Source of the DNA: Xylanibacter caecicola
GTDB taxonomy: Bacteria > Bacteroidota > Bacteroidia > Bacteroidales > Bacteroidaceae
Reading direction: 5' to 3'
Assembly (NCBI RefSeq): GCF_013166515.1
Contig: NZ_JABKKJ010000009.1
Coordinates: forward strand, 1 to 64,000
Length of the DNA stretch: 64,000 nucleotides
A program made the translations under genes and the position numbers. A model generated the notes under the pieces. The model saw only the letters and a program-made list of their open reading frames with translations. It was not told the origin of the DNA and did not search any database. The first letter of the stretch is position 1; every line of letters starts with the position of its first letter. Positions 53,108 through 62,700 of the stretch are shown piece after piece.

Positions 53108-56100
53108 TTATTGTAGTTCTTCACTTAAAATCAATGTCTCTTTACTATCATCCACTTTATTCTGAGCGGTAATGATACGAGCCAAATACCTGGCAGAGAT
53201 TTTCAACGGTAATTTTTCCGCATCCTTGGGAGTCAGTTGATTGATGTATCGTAGCTCATATCCTGACAGGGCATCGGTTTTGATGACTTGAAGCAAATCC
53301 TCCAAATAGTCTTTCGACAAGCGTTGTTCTTTTTTCAAGACCTTTATCTTAGCCAATGCATTAAGAAGTTCTTTCTCATTTCGCTCAGATACATCATTGC
53401 TAAACAATGATGCTTTTACCCTTTGATATATGTCGTCAAAATTCTTACTCAAACCTATCGGTACTTCTTCTTTTCCTGCTTCAAAAAGTGCAATGGCTTC
53501 TTCGGCGGGAATCATAACAGGAGTATTTGCAGCGTCGCTAATCTTGAATACAAAATCATCGCCTTTTCGCCCAAACATCAATACTCCTTTTTTAGGCTTT
53601 CCAACATTACGGGCTGTTCTTGCCCGGTGTGGCAATTCAACGGCTTTGTCGTATATATTCGTACCTTTTAGGCTGTTCAATAATTTGCGGTAAGGAGTAT
53701 CCCATGATGCCTCCTCGTTGTGTGCAAATTCTTTGCGGTAACGCTCCTTGAAGAAAGCTCTAACCTCTTCCTCTTTAGTAAGCGCTTTGGTGTCTTCTCC
53801 CATAATGGCATGAATCATTGCCATTTTAAGTGTGGAGATTTCTTTTGTCCGAGTCTCTGTCTCACCCACATCCGTAGGAAAATAATTGTAAATATACAAC
53901 TCGTCAAAGACCTTTTTATTGATACGATTGATTCGGCCGATACGTTGGATGACACGAGTCGAATTATAAGGAATGTCGTAATTGAAAATTGCGCCGGCAC
54001 GATGTAGGTTGTATCCTTCGGATATAGCATCGGTTGCGACCAAGATATGAAAAGCATTTTGTTGTAGCGACTGCTTTAAACCTGCATCGAAGTTTGCCCG
54101 TATACGGTCTTTATTTACCGGAGTTGCATCTGCTGATGTATATTTCATAACAGGCAGTCCTGCTTTGATAAGGGCATCGCCCAAATAATTCACGGTATCG
54201 GCAAATTCTGAAAACACAACCAGTTTCCTGCTTGGCTCATCTTTCATTTGTTTTCGGATAATCCGAATGAATGAACTCAGCTTAGGGTCACATTTAATGG
54301 TGTTCTCTTTGCCGAACCATTGCTCACACAGATTTTTCAGTAATTGAATATCCGCTTGCACATCCGACATGAATTCGTCTTTTACATATTTCATGTCTAT
54401 CTCGAAGAACCCCTTGGCTTCGTATTTTTCAAATAGTTCCTTGATTTCATCCATATTGTCGTTACCGGAATCATAGAATGTTTCCACGTCAGGCAAGTTG
54501 CCCTTTTTGAATACGGGTATCTTGTTTCGCTTTTCAATCCATTTGAGCATATGTTCGGATGACTGTATCATATATCCCAAAGAAGACTGGAAAGCTGCGA
54601 CCGAACTTTCAAAACGTGCTACCAGCAAGTGGCGCATGAAACTTGAAATGTTTGCTTGTCGTCCAATCAACAGATTGAATTTCACTCCTGTTTTGTCTTC
54701 AAGTTCTTTGGCTAATTTCTCTTTTAAATATTCGTGTATATATAAAGCAGGAGAATAGCGTGCAGCCTTGAAACGATATATATCATCACTGCCACCTTCC
54801 GATTTACTGATTCTATCTAAAGTAGATAGATATAAATCTTTTAACTCGCTCAAATCATATTCCAATTCTTCCGGATCATTTGGTAATACCAATTGAATAT
54901 TTTGTTGCTTCAAGTCTTCTGCATATTCAGGGATATCCTGCAAATCCAAACGTGAACGGCGTACTACTAATGGGCTTATAATGGAACGTATCTTCTTGGC
55001 TATGTCGTTTACTTCGTGCTTAATATCTTCATCGGTTGCTTCTCCTTTTCGTTGCTCTTCACGCAGAACTCTATATTTATCTATCAAGTCTTTGAATGAA
55101 ACTCCTAAGTTCTCAACAGTTTTAAGTGTAGAGCGCGATGGTATTTGGAATAGTTTTATCAGTGCATAAATATCTGCCGGTTGATTGTTGAAAGGAGTGG
55201 CAGTAAGCAGTAAAACCTTATTTCCTAAACAAAGATTGTGCAGTAAGGCATAATCCTGAGTATATTCGTTACGGAAACGATGTGCTTCGTCTATGATTAT
55301 CAGGAATTGTTCGCCTTCCTTTACCAACTCTTGGTAATGTAATACAGCTTGCTCTATTTTCCCTGCACTGAAAACAGAAGCCGTATATCCGAACTCATAA
55401 CGATAGCCTTCCCATTGTTTATATAAGTGTGGCGGGCACACAACAATGGTGCGCAATCTAAGATTGCGTGCTACGGTTGAAGCTATCACACTCTTGCCCA
55501 ACCCGACAACATCGGCAATAATAGCTCCGTTGTGGTTGCGCAGTGCATTCAGAGCCATCTGTACGGCATCGGTCTGATATTTTAGATTAGAATATTTACC
55601 ATCTGTTATATCGTGCGGAGTTAATATATTGTCAGATGTGGGAATATTGAAATACTCTTTAAGGACACGAATATACATCAGATATGGCGAATAAATCTTA
55701 TCATACCATATATGTGCCATTACTTTATTGTTCCATTCGTCAATACAATCCTTACTTGCAATAACCACAGAACTCTCCCACAATTCGTCGAATATCTTTT
55801 TTCCTTCATCATAATCACGTTTGTCATTGAAACGGGCGTTTAGTTCCAAGCGTCCTTTCATTCCTTGATAAGAAAGATTACTGGAACCGGTGATTAAAAC
55901 ACCGGGTAGCTCTCCATTCTCATTCATTATATCGTTATAGGCAAACAGATACATTTTTGAATGACACGGGTCTAACGTCTTACGTATTTCAAGTGTCCCG
56001 TTGAGGATTTTCCCATAAAACATTTTGAACTGCTCTTGCTTCTCTGATGTATCCAGAAAATCAGAGTTGTTAAAAGCTTGAACGAACTGTGTATAGTATT

Positions 56101-56356
56101 CTTCCCTGGCTGCATTTCGTGAAATCAATCCGTTTCTGAAAGTTTCTATTTCACGTATGTGTTTGGCTATTTGCAATTCAATATCTAATCCCACAAGGAT
56201 TTGTATTTGTTTATCTCTTAGTTGTTCGGATAATTGTATATATCCGGAATAATAGAAATAACCAATCAACATGTATACTGCATCTGTTTTTGGTAGAATG
56301 CCATTAATTATGTCTGATAAGAATTTTTCTTTGTTTGTAATAAAGTTACTGCTCAT
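53108..56356 (-). CDS. SNF2-family helicase with N-terminal PLD-like domain
   Basis: A 1082-residue protein. The N-terminal 200 residues carry a phospholipase-D-like nuclease fold with HSKMYLFAYND and GSSNLSYQGM. The SF2 ATPase follows: motif I ADVVGLGKSVIAS near residue 285, motif II IIIDEAHRFRN near 355, motif III LLTATPFNN, then a helicase C domain with VFSEFADTVNYLGDAL, SEGYNLHRAGAIFNYDIP and VIQRIGRINRI. The C-terminal 250 residues are charged and helical. PLD-helicase proteins pair with methylases in DISARM-like and related restriction systems. It follows the XRE gene by 23 bases and the methylase by 15. Confidence 0.85.
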   Translation of the reverse strand: MSSNFITNKEKFLSDIINGILPKTDAVYMLIGYFYYSGYIQLSEQLRDKQIQILVGLDIELQIAKHIREIETFRNGLISRNAAREEYYTQFVQAFNNSDFLDTSEKQEQFKMFYGKILNGTLEIRKTLDPCHSKMYLFAYNDIMNENGELPGVLITGSSNLSYQGMKGRLELNARFNDKRDYDEGKKIFDELWESSVVIASKDCIDEWNNKVMAHIWYDKIYSPYLMYIRVLKEYFNIPTSDNILTPHDITDGKYSNLKYQTDAVQMALNALRNHNGAIIADVVGLGKSVIASTVARNLRLRTIVVCPPHLYKQWEGYRYEFGYTASVFSAGKIEQAVLHYQELVKEGEQFLIIIDEAHRFRNEYTQDYALLHNLCLGNKVLLLTATPFNNQPADIYALIKLFQIPSRSTLKTVENLGVSFKDLIDKYRVLREEQRKGEATDEDIKHEVNDIAKKIRSIISPLVVRRSRLDLQDIPEYAEDLKQQNIQLVLPNDPEELEYDLSELKDLYLSTLDRISKSEGGSDDIYRFKAARYSPALYIHEYLKEKLAKELEDKTGVKFNLLIGRQANISSFMRHLLVARFESSVAAFQSSLGYMIQSSEHMLKWIEKRNKIPVFKKGNLPDVETFYDSGNDNMDEIKELFEKYEAKGFFEIDMKYVKDEFMSDVQADIQLLKNLCEQWFGKENTIKCDPKLSSFIRIIRKQMKDEPSRKLVVFSEFADTVNYLGDALIKAGLPVMKYTSADATPVNKDRIRANFDAGLKQSLQQNAFHILVATDAISEGYNLHRAGAIFNYDIPYNSTRVIQRIGRINRINKKVFDELYIYNYFPTDVGETETRTKEISTLKMAMIHAIMGEDTKALTKEEEVRAFFKERYRKEFAHNEEASWDTPYRKLLNSLKGTNIYDKAVELPHRARTARNVGKPKKGVLMFGRKGDDFVFKISDAANTPVMIPAEEAIALFEAGKEEVPIGLSKNFDDIYQRVKASLFSNDVSERNEKELLNALAKIKVLKKEQRLSKDYLEDLLQVIKTDALSGYELRYINQLTPKDAEKLPLKISARYLARIITAQNKVDDSKETLILSEELQ

Positions 56357-56379
56357 GATATTATATATTAAAGAGGTCT

Positions 56380-56586
56380 TTATTTTGTTCTACTAGCAAT
56401 CAAATCCTTTGGATCAATATTGAGAATCTTAGCTATTTCAAACAGTACTTCCAAACTTGGTTGTCGTCTGTTGCAAACATACGCATTGACTATGCAAAAA
56501 CTTTTATCAAGTTTCTCTGCTAACCAAGTTTGCTTGATACCTCTTTCTTCAAGCACCTCTTTTATTCGATTCATGGGTTTATCCAT
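56380..56586 (-). CDS. XRE-family HTH regulator of the defense operon
   Basis: A 68-residue one-domain repressor: NRIKEVLEERGIKQTWLAEKLDKSFCIVNAYVCNRRQPSLEVLFEIAKILNIDPKDLI covers the lambda-Cro-like fold with its recognition helix. Starts at MDKP (56586) or MNRI (56574) are both possible. As first gene before the helicase it probably controls the restriction operon, as controller proteins do for type II systems. A consensus -7 box (TATCTTTG, 56618-56625) lies 31 bases upstream. Confidence 0.85.
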   Translation of the reverse strand: MDKPMNRIKEVLEERGIKQTWLAEKLDKSFCIVNAYVCNRRQPSLEVLFEIAKILNIDPKDLIASRTK

Positions 56587-56617
56587 TGTTCCGTTTTTTA
56601 TATAGTCAATATGAATA

Positions 56618-56625
56618 CAAAGATA
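56618..56625 (-). promoter_or_regulatory. -7 box of the defense operon promoter
   Basis: TATCTTTG on the minus strand matches TAnnTTTG, 31 bases before the longer XRE start. No clear -33 TTTG was seen. Small AT-rich palindromes around it could be operators for the XRE protein. Confidence 0.5.
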
Positions 56626-56944
56626 TAAAATATTATGCTATATTAAGAGAAATAGAGAGGAAAAATCCCTTTTTTACAATTCATAATGAGTGAACGGATC
56701 ATTTTGATTTGAGTATGCTTGCTCTGTCTGTAAAGCGAAACAAACCATGAGTGTTGTTGATATGGCAGACGGAGTATTATTGTATATTTCTTTTACACTT
56801 GAATTGTCTTTAGTAAATACTATTTCAGTTAGGAAAACGGGGTGAGAATATTCCGTAATGTATCCGTATAAACGATTGATAACTGTTGGCTAAGAAATAC
56901 GTTTGTCTTTCATCTTCTTGTCTTCTTTTCCCTCTTTCTTTCTC

Positions 56945-57405
56945 ATTTGTAAATTATCAACTGTCAATTAAAACGCTTCTTTTCCTTTCTTTTTGATTTT
57001 TTATAAGCCCGAAATACTGCGATGTTTTGGAAAAAGACGCTATCGGGACTGAAAAACGCAAAAAATCGCGTGTAGACATAATGTGTTTAATATCAAAATG
57101 TTACACGTATATATAAGAAAGTGTGCATTGTTTGGAATAAGAAAGTTGCCTGATTTATACACGAAAGTTGCCTAATTACGTTTCAAAAGCAGCCCTTTTA
57201 CCTTGCAAAAGGTGGCATATTAGACCGCAAAGGCACGTGTTTTACACTCTTTTGGACGTACTTTTGCGGAAAAACGCACGTTCGTTTGTTATAAAAGACA
57301 TGGCTTTTCGTCATTCACGATTGCTTTTTACATCTATTAACACGTAGGACAAGACTTTCAGACAATAGTTTTGAAATGACAAAATGACATAGGAAAGCGA
57401 TTTAT
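56945..57405 (-). repeat. Long dispersed repeat, right copy (inverted relative to 165-625)
   Basis: The reverse complement of this stretch follows the left copy through 'cattttgtcatttcaaaact', 'gggctgctttt', 'cgtaattaggcaactttcg', 'atcaggcaacttt', 'aatgcacactttctt' and 'acatcgcagtattt'. Indels are few; divergence is spread evenly, so the duplication is old. It separates the defense operon from the HipBST-Detocs run. Confidence 0.75.
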
Positions 57406-57927
57406 AGTTGCCATTTGATATTTTCTAATTGGGAAATTAGAAAATAGAGAAACAGCGTTCACCGACCGGATGGAAAGCCAATTAAAGTTTTTTGATGCTT
57501 ACAATATATTTGGGCTAATTCATGTCAAATCGAGAAAATCGGTCGAATTTGGGCAAAACTATACATTACTTGCCAGTTCAACATATTCACATCACTGATT
57601 ATCAGTGACCATTCATTTTAATCGGTACAACCTCTGTTTTGACAAATATATAGAATGTAGGGACAAATGCAAACCACTGTATTTCATTGCTTTGCATATA
57701 CGTGTTGTACCGCCTCTTTTCAGCCCTTTGTGGAATGTCCCACTATCAGATACAAGGTGTTGAGTGATAGGGCATTTCCGCAGGTATGTTACAGAACGCT
57801 TGTTGAATGCAAAGGTAGTGGTTTTCTTGGGATTTCTGTGGTTTGCGGTGTGGTTTTTCTTCCCAAGAGGGTACTTGATAATAGAATTGATCATAGAACT
57901 AGGGAACTTTTGTAGAATACATATTTG

Positions 57928-58014
57928 ATTCGCTTGAAAAAGTGTAGAACAATTGGTAATATTCGTTTGGAAAAGTGTAACAAATCTGTTTTATTCGCTT
58001 AGAAAAGTGTAAAA
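57928..58014 (+). repeat. Three direct repeats (iteron-like)
   Basis: Units of about 22 bp, 'attcgcttgaaaaagtgtag', 'attcgtttggaaaagtgtaa' and 'attcgcttagaaaagtgtaa', begin at 57928, 57961 and 57993, that is 32-33 bp (about three helical turns) apart. They could be protein-binding sites or remnants of an older repeat. No replication gene is near. Confidence 0.6.
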
Positions 58015-58069
58015 CTATATGCGTTATATTTGTTTTTAGCCTTAATATTAATGTCTCAATCTTCATTAG

Positions 58070-58132
58070 ATTATACCCTGTCTGATATAATTGCTATAGT
58101 AAACCAATAAATTATACCCATACTGATATAAT
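58070..58132 (+). promoter_or_regulatory. Two HipB-type operator palindromes
   Basis: ATTATA-N10-TATAAT occurs at 58070-58091 and 58111-58132 with shared inner bases (ccc...ctga). Centres are 41 bp apart, close to four helical turns, as with HipB operators. The second overlaps the -33 region of the promoter before hipB, which suits autorepression. Confidence 0.6.
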
Positions 58133-58147
58133 ATCGAATATTTGTGC

Positions 58148-58155
58148 TAACTTTG
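58148..58155 (+). promoter_or_regulatory. -7 box of the hipBST operon
   Basis: TAACTTTG fits TAnnTTTG and lies 28 bases before the hipB ATG. The -33 position (about 58124-58127) falls within the second operator-like palindrome. Confidence 0.6.
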
Positions 58156-58183
58156 TACCCGAAGAGGTGTAAAGTATGATGCT

Positions 58184-58390
58184 ATGAATAATCTTTCTAC
58201 TACGGTCAAAATGTTGCGAAAGCAATATAATCTGACGCAAGAAGAACTCTCGTTGAAGTCGGGGGTGGGGTTGCGCTTTGTGCGAGACCTTGAACAAGGC
58301 AAAGAGACGCTACGTCTCGACAAGGTGAATCAACTTCTTGACTTTTTTAATTATGAAATGGTTGCCACTCAAAAAAACAGTAATCAATGA
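58184..58390 (+). CDS. HipB-like HTH antitoxin/regulator
   Basis: A 68-residue XRE-type DNA-binding protein: TTVKMLRKQYNLTQEELSLKSGVGLRFVRDLEQGKETLRLDKVNQLLDFFNYEM is a helix-turn-helix domain of the Y4mF/HipB family. It overlaps the next gene by four bases (ATGA), and the palindromes upstream fit it as autorepressor. In HipBST systems HipB boosts repression while HipS does the neutralising. Confidence 0.88.
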   Translation: MNNLSTTVKMLRKQYNLTQEELSLKSGVGLRFVRDLEQGKETLRLDKVNQLLDFFNYEMVATQKNSNQ

Positions 58391-58725
58391 GACAAGCCCA
58401 TATATTTTATAAAGACCAATTGGCTGGTATTCTGACTGAAAACGATGCTGGATATGAATTCCGTTATTTACCAGAATATATCTCTCTTGAAACGGCAAAG
58501 GCTGTCAGCCTGACATTGCCTTTACAGGCAGATGCATATACAAGTCCTGTGTTGTTCCCATTTTTCGACGGTTTGATTCCTGAAGGATGGTTATTGGATG
58601 TTGCACTGCGGAATACTGACATAAGTATTCTTGACCGGATGTCGTTGCTCTTGACCTGCTGTAAGGATTGTATCGGAGCGGTAAGTGTTGTTCCTATGGA
58701 AGAAAAGGAGGTAAGCCATGTGTAA
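58387..58725 (+). CDS. HipS-like protein (HipA N-terminal domain)
   Basis: A 112-residue protein equal to the N-terminal subdomain of HipA (Couple_hipA family): AHIFYKDQLAGILTENDAGYEFRYLPEYI, SLTLPLQADAYTSPVLFPFFDGLIPEGWLLDVALRN, and CKDCIGAVSV. As a separate gene between hipB and a kinase gene it corresponds to HipS, which in E. coli O127 HipBST is the antitoxin that blocks HipT. It overlaps hipT by eight bases. Confidence 0.83.
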   Translation: MRQAHIFYKDQLAGILTENDAGYEFRYLPEYISLETAKAVSLTLPLQADAYTSPVLFPFFDGLIPEGWLLDVALRNTDISILDRMSLLLTCCKDCIGAVSVVPMEEKEVSHV

Positions 58726-59650
58726 TTGTCTGTATTGTTATCGTCCGCTCCTGAGGGGGGAAAAGGATATGCATCAGGCTTGTTTAAAGAAGTTCTTCGG
58801 AACAGCAACATTGCCTGTTCTTGATTATACGACAGAACAACTTGATCAGCTTGCTCTGCAAATCATTCAAGATCAAACCTCTTTGACCGGTGTTCAGCCG
58901 AAGTTGTCCTTGCATTTGAAAGAGCATGAGGGCAGCAAACGATTGACTATTGTTGGTCTATGGGGCGGTTATATTTGTAAACCACAGACCTCGCAATATG
59001 AAATGATGCCTGAGGTTGAGGATTTAACCATGCATCTTGCAGAGGTGGCACGTATTGAGGTGGTTCCTCATACGCTGATGCGGATGGCTGATGACACGCT
59101 ATGCTATCTTACCCGTCGGATTGACAGAACTTCTGCCGGAGAGAAGATTGCGATGGAGGATATGTGCCAACTGACGGAAAGGCAAACAGAGCATAAATAC
59201 AAGAGCAGTTATGAACGTATCGGCAAGGCTGTTTTGAAATACTCGTCTTTACCCAAAATGGATGTTACCAATTTCTTCGAGTTGGTGCTTTTCTCTTGGT
59301 TGACAGGAAATAACGACATGCACTTGAAAAACTTCTCTTTGTATGAGATGGCGGATATGATACGTTTAACTCCTGCTTACGATTTATTAAATGTGGCTAT
59401 CATTAATCCCAAGGATGATGAAGAGTTGGCATTGACCTTGAATGGTCGGAAGAAAAAACTTCAAAGAGAGGATTTTATTAGGTCAGCAGCCACGCTGGGT
59501 ATAGAGAATGTGATTGTAGAGCGATTGATAAATAAGTATGTCAAACTATTGCCCAAGTTTGAGACTGTCATTCAAAGCTCTTTCCTAAGTGCTGAATTAA
59601 AAGAAAAGTATGGCGAATTGTTGAAGGAACGGCTTAAACGACTTTTATAG
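58718..59650 (+). CDS. HipT-like serine/threonine kinase toxin
   Basis: A 310-residue HipA-type kinase lacking the N-terminal subdomain. It starts with a zinc-ribbon-like segment MCNCLYCYRPLLRGEKDMHQACLKKFF, then the Gly-rich loop TSLTGVQPKLSLHL, with the catalytic LTGNNDMHLKNFSLYE (Asp in NNDMHLKN) and metal-binding TPAYDLLNVAI. HipT phosphorylates an aminoacyl-tRNA synthetase (TrpS in E. coli) and stops growth. The serine/threonine in the loop (SLTG) is the regulatory autophosphorylation position in relatives. The Detocs-like operon begins 51 bases later. Confidence 0.85.
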   Translation: MCNCLYCYRPLLRGEKDMHQACLKKFFGTATLPVLDYTTEQLDQLALQIIQDQTSLTGVQPKLSLHLKEHEGSKRLTIVGLWGGYICKPQTSQYEMMPEVEDLTMHLAEVARIEVVPHTLMRMADDTLCYLTRRIDRTSAGEKIAMEDMCQLTERQTEHKYKSSYERIGKAVLKYSSLPKMDVTNFFELVLFSWLTGNNDMHLKNFSLYEMADMIRLTPAYDLLNVAIINPKDDEELALTLNGRKKKLQREDFIRSAATLGIENVIVERLINKYVKLLPKFETVIQSSFLSAELKEKYGELLKERLKRLL

Positions 59651-59701
59651 GCATCTAATAATACAGCAGAAACTTAAACAGTAAATTATTACACATGTAA
59701 T

Positions 59702-62700
59702 ATGATAAATAAGCAATTTATTCCTCAAGTATTACCTCCAAAGGTTAAGTCATCTTGGAAAGATTATCAACTAACAGAAGCTTTCCTTTCAATGAAAGGT
59801 GATAAGAAAAAATGGTCAGAGATTGCATTTACATTGAAGTATACAGGAAACAATACTTTGATTAATTTGACATTGGGTAGTCTCTTTAAATCACACCCTA
59901 TTTTAAATAGTGTTATATGGGGAAATACAGTGCCCAAACGGATAGAAGAACTTGGTACAGGTTGGAATCGTTATTTCTATAAACCTCAATCAGTAGAGGT
60001 TGAAATCAACTGGGTATTACAGTGTTTGAAGAAACATAAAAACATTTTAAAACAATTCGTTTCTTTACGTGACAAGATTGAAAAATACATTCTTTTGGGA
60101 GAGTATTCGAAAGCGGAATCATTATTAGAAGAATCTTTAAGGAGTATAGGATATACTGTTTGGTATTATGAGATGCGACTAACTATAGCTGGGCTTCAGA
60201 ATGATCTGTCAAAAGCCATTGGAATTATTAGCAATTTTAATACGATCCATAAAGATTTAAAGCGTGGAATTGTTCCAATAATATTATCAAATATATTTTC
60301 AAGGAGTCAACGTTCCGTTCCTTCTTACGAGTATGATACAGAGCTGTATTCACGGTATAAGAAAAATAGAACTGAATTCCAAAACGATCGCTATAATTAC
60401 TATTTATTTCGTCTGAACTATTATCAAAATTATAACATAGACGATCTTTCTGTCGCATTAATGATGGAAAGTTTGAATTCTGTGATAGATAGGTATATAT
60501 TGATGGATTATATTCTGCGATCTTATAAAATAAAAAATGTAAACAATGATGGTATTGTAAGTGATTTTGCTACAATGCTCTATGACATAACCTCAGATCG
60601 CCGTTGGATGCCGTATATTTTACTTAGTAAGTGTGAAAATTTGCCTAAAGAATATTACGATAAAGATTTTATATCCATACTTGATAAATATTATACAGGA
60701 GAATATGATGATGTGATTTCTGAATGTAAAGAATTTATTTCTAACAAACCATATCATTTTGATGTCCTAAAGTTATATTGTAGAGCTTTGTTGTTCAAAA
60801 ATAATGGTTTTAAGCAAATAGCCAATAATACTGATTCTGTTTTGAATGAAATTGCAAGTTTGATTTATTCTGTTATGACCGAACAAGACAATGCCGTGAG
60901 TCTTGATTTATTGTATCAACGTTGCAAAAACTTGTACGGTTTAAGTTTTGCATGTGGATTAGATTATTACATAAAAGAAGAGAAAAAGTGGAATAAGGAT
61001 CCGTGGCTCCATTTATCAACTATGAGTTGTTTTGATCCGCTTTTTACTACTACTTTTGAGGATAATGCAGAAAAGCTGATTTATTTGGATTGGGGGCTAA
61101 AACATGGTGAAGGATCAGTTGTTATTCCATATCAAAAAAGAAGAGTAGAGAAATTAACTACAGAGGAATCAAAAGTTGTTGCCTATATACGTGAAGTAGA
61201 TAATGCGAAAATTACTTTTGAAAACAAAGAATATGAAAAGGCAATAGTGTTATGGAACTCCATAATTGAAAAAAACACTGAATATATACCTACTGTACAA
61301 ACTGCAGTTGAATATACATTTATGTCGTACATAAATATGGGGGTAGCATATCGACAAAAAGCTATCCGTTTTTATGTAGAGAAGTATATTGAGAATAAAG
61401 CTTTTGTGTCAAAAGTAGATACAAGACAATTTATGATGGATATTAAGAATTCAAGATATGAGGGTTTAAAAAATGATATTGATTTCCTAATATTTATTTT
61501 ATTAAATGCAGAGAACTATCCTCAAAAACAGTTTGTATTAGAAAGTTATTGTAAATATGAAAATGCAACATATCCGTCAGATTTATTGGATAAACTCAAA
61601 AAGAGAGATCATAGGAAAGTAGAGCTGTTTTTATATTTACTTGTCACAGATGATTTATTGTATCATCACTATAAGCTAAAAAGTACATTAGATGTGCTTG
61701 ATGAAAAAATAAAGATTGTCAGCTATCTGAAAAGTGAATTTCTCCCAAATGATCTATATTCCAATATGTGTACGGAATTAATGCATGAAATAGTTGCATA
61801 CAGAGGAATGAAAAAACTAGATGATAGTAAGATTTTTGTAAATGAAGATGCGATAATGAAATATGAACTATGTAAGATTGACGACTTGTATGACAGATTT
61901 AAAAAACAGGCAGCCTTGGCTCGCAGTAATAGAATTTTTGTACTAGTTAATGGTAGTGATTTTTCGCATAACAATGCAGCAGACTTAATTGACGATATTG
62001 CTACTTATTCTAACAATGCGATTGAAGAAGTTGCCCTTCAAATTTTTAATGTAATTAGATATGCATTCTTGAAAAGTAGATTTGGTTTAGGAACATATTT
62101 AAGTACACGAATTCGGCATGGGGTATTTGAAGGGGAATTAAGATCCGATTTTGAACGATTGAATCTTATATTAAATCAGTCGGGCCAACAATATATGCCT
62201 TCAGATTATTGGTCCGTTGAGTATTCTTTAGATTCGGAAATGCGTAAAAACTTGTATCAAGCACAAATGAAATTTTCTCAAAATATTGATTTTCTTATAT
62301 CTACGTTTAAGGATTCTGTTATTCAAATTCGTGTAGATGAAGACGATGGAAGGCAGGGAGAATTTAATTATGCTGTAAACACGAAAGAATTATGTGATCG
62401 CTTGATGGATATTGAATCTAAGACTCAAGATCGGGAATCATTTTGTAAGAGTGTGATGACTTATCTTTGGGAAATAACAGAAAAACGATTGGAAATTATT
62501 AGAGAGAGAATTACGGATCAATTAAAGCCAGATATATTTAGATATTTGCAAACATTAGAACTTTGCATTGATTCTCTTTCTGGTCATAACACTTTGACTG
62601 CAGATTTAAAAACGGCAATTAATAATGCAAGAGCAGCTTTGACCAATAAGTTAACAAAGGTAGAAAACTGGTTTCATAGACAGGAAACGAAGTTTGAAGA

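Larger units (their letters stand above)
56626..58060. other. Non-coding, repeat-rich intergenic region
   Basis: Between the divergent defense operons lies about 1.4 kb with no credible gene. It contains the second, inverted copy of the long dispersed repeat (about 56945-57405), a perfect 7-bp hairpin 'tcactgattatcagtga' near 57592, a GC-richer segment at 57600-57890 with an open minus-strand frame that I do not accept as a gene, and three direct repeats at 57928-58014. Confidence 0.65.

Noticed and set aside
45065..56586. A complete BREX or DISARM system
   Set aside because: No PglZ phosphatase, BrxC, DUF1998 (DrmB) or separate PglW is present; only the methylase and helicase types are shared.
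57583..57625. CRISPR-like leader or repeat near 'tcactgattatcagtga'
   Set aside because: Only one copy is present; it is a simple hairpin.
57613..57894. Minus-strand frame of 93 codons in the intergenic region
   Set aside because: The product is basic and compositionally odd with no recognisable domain, sits in repeat-rich DNA and has no promoter or partner; more likely chance or a remnant.
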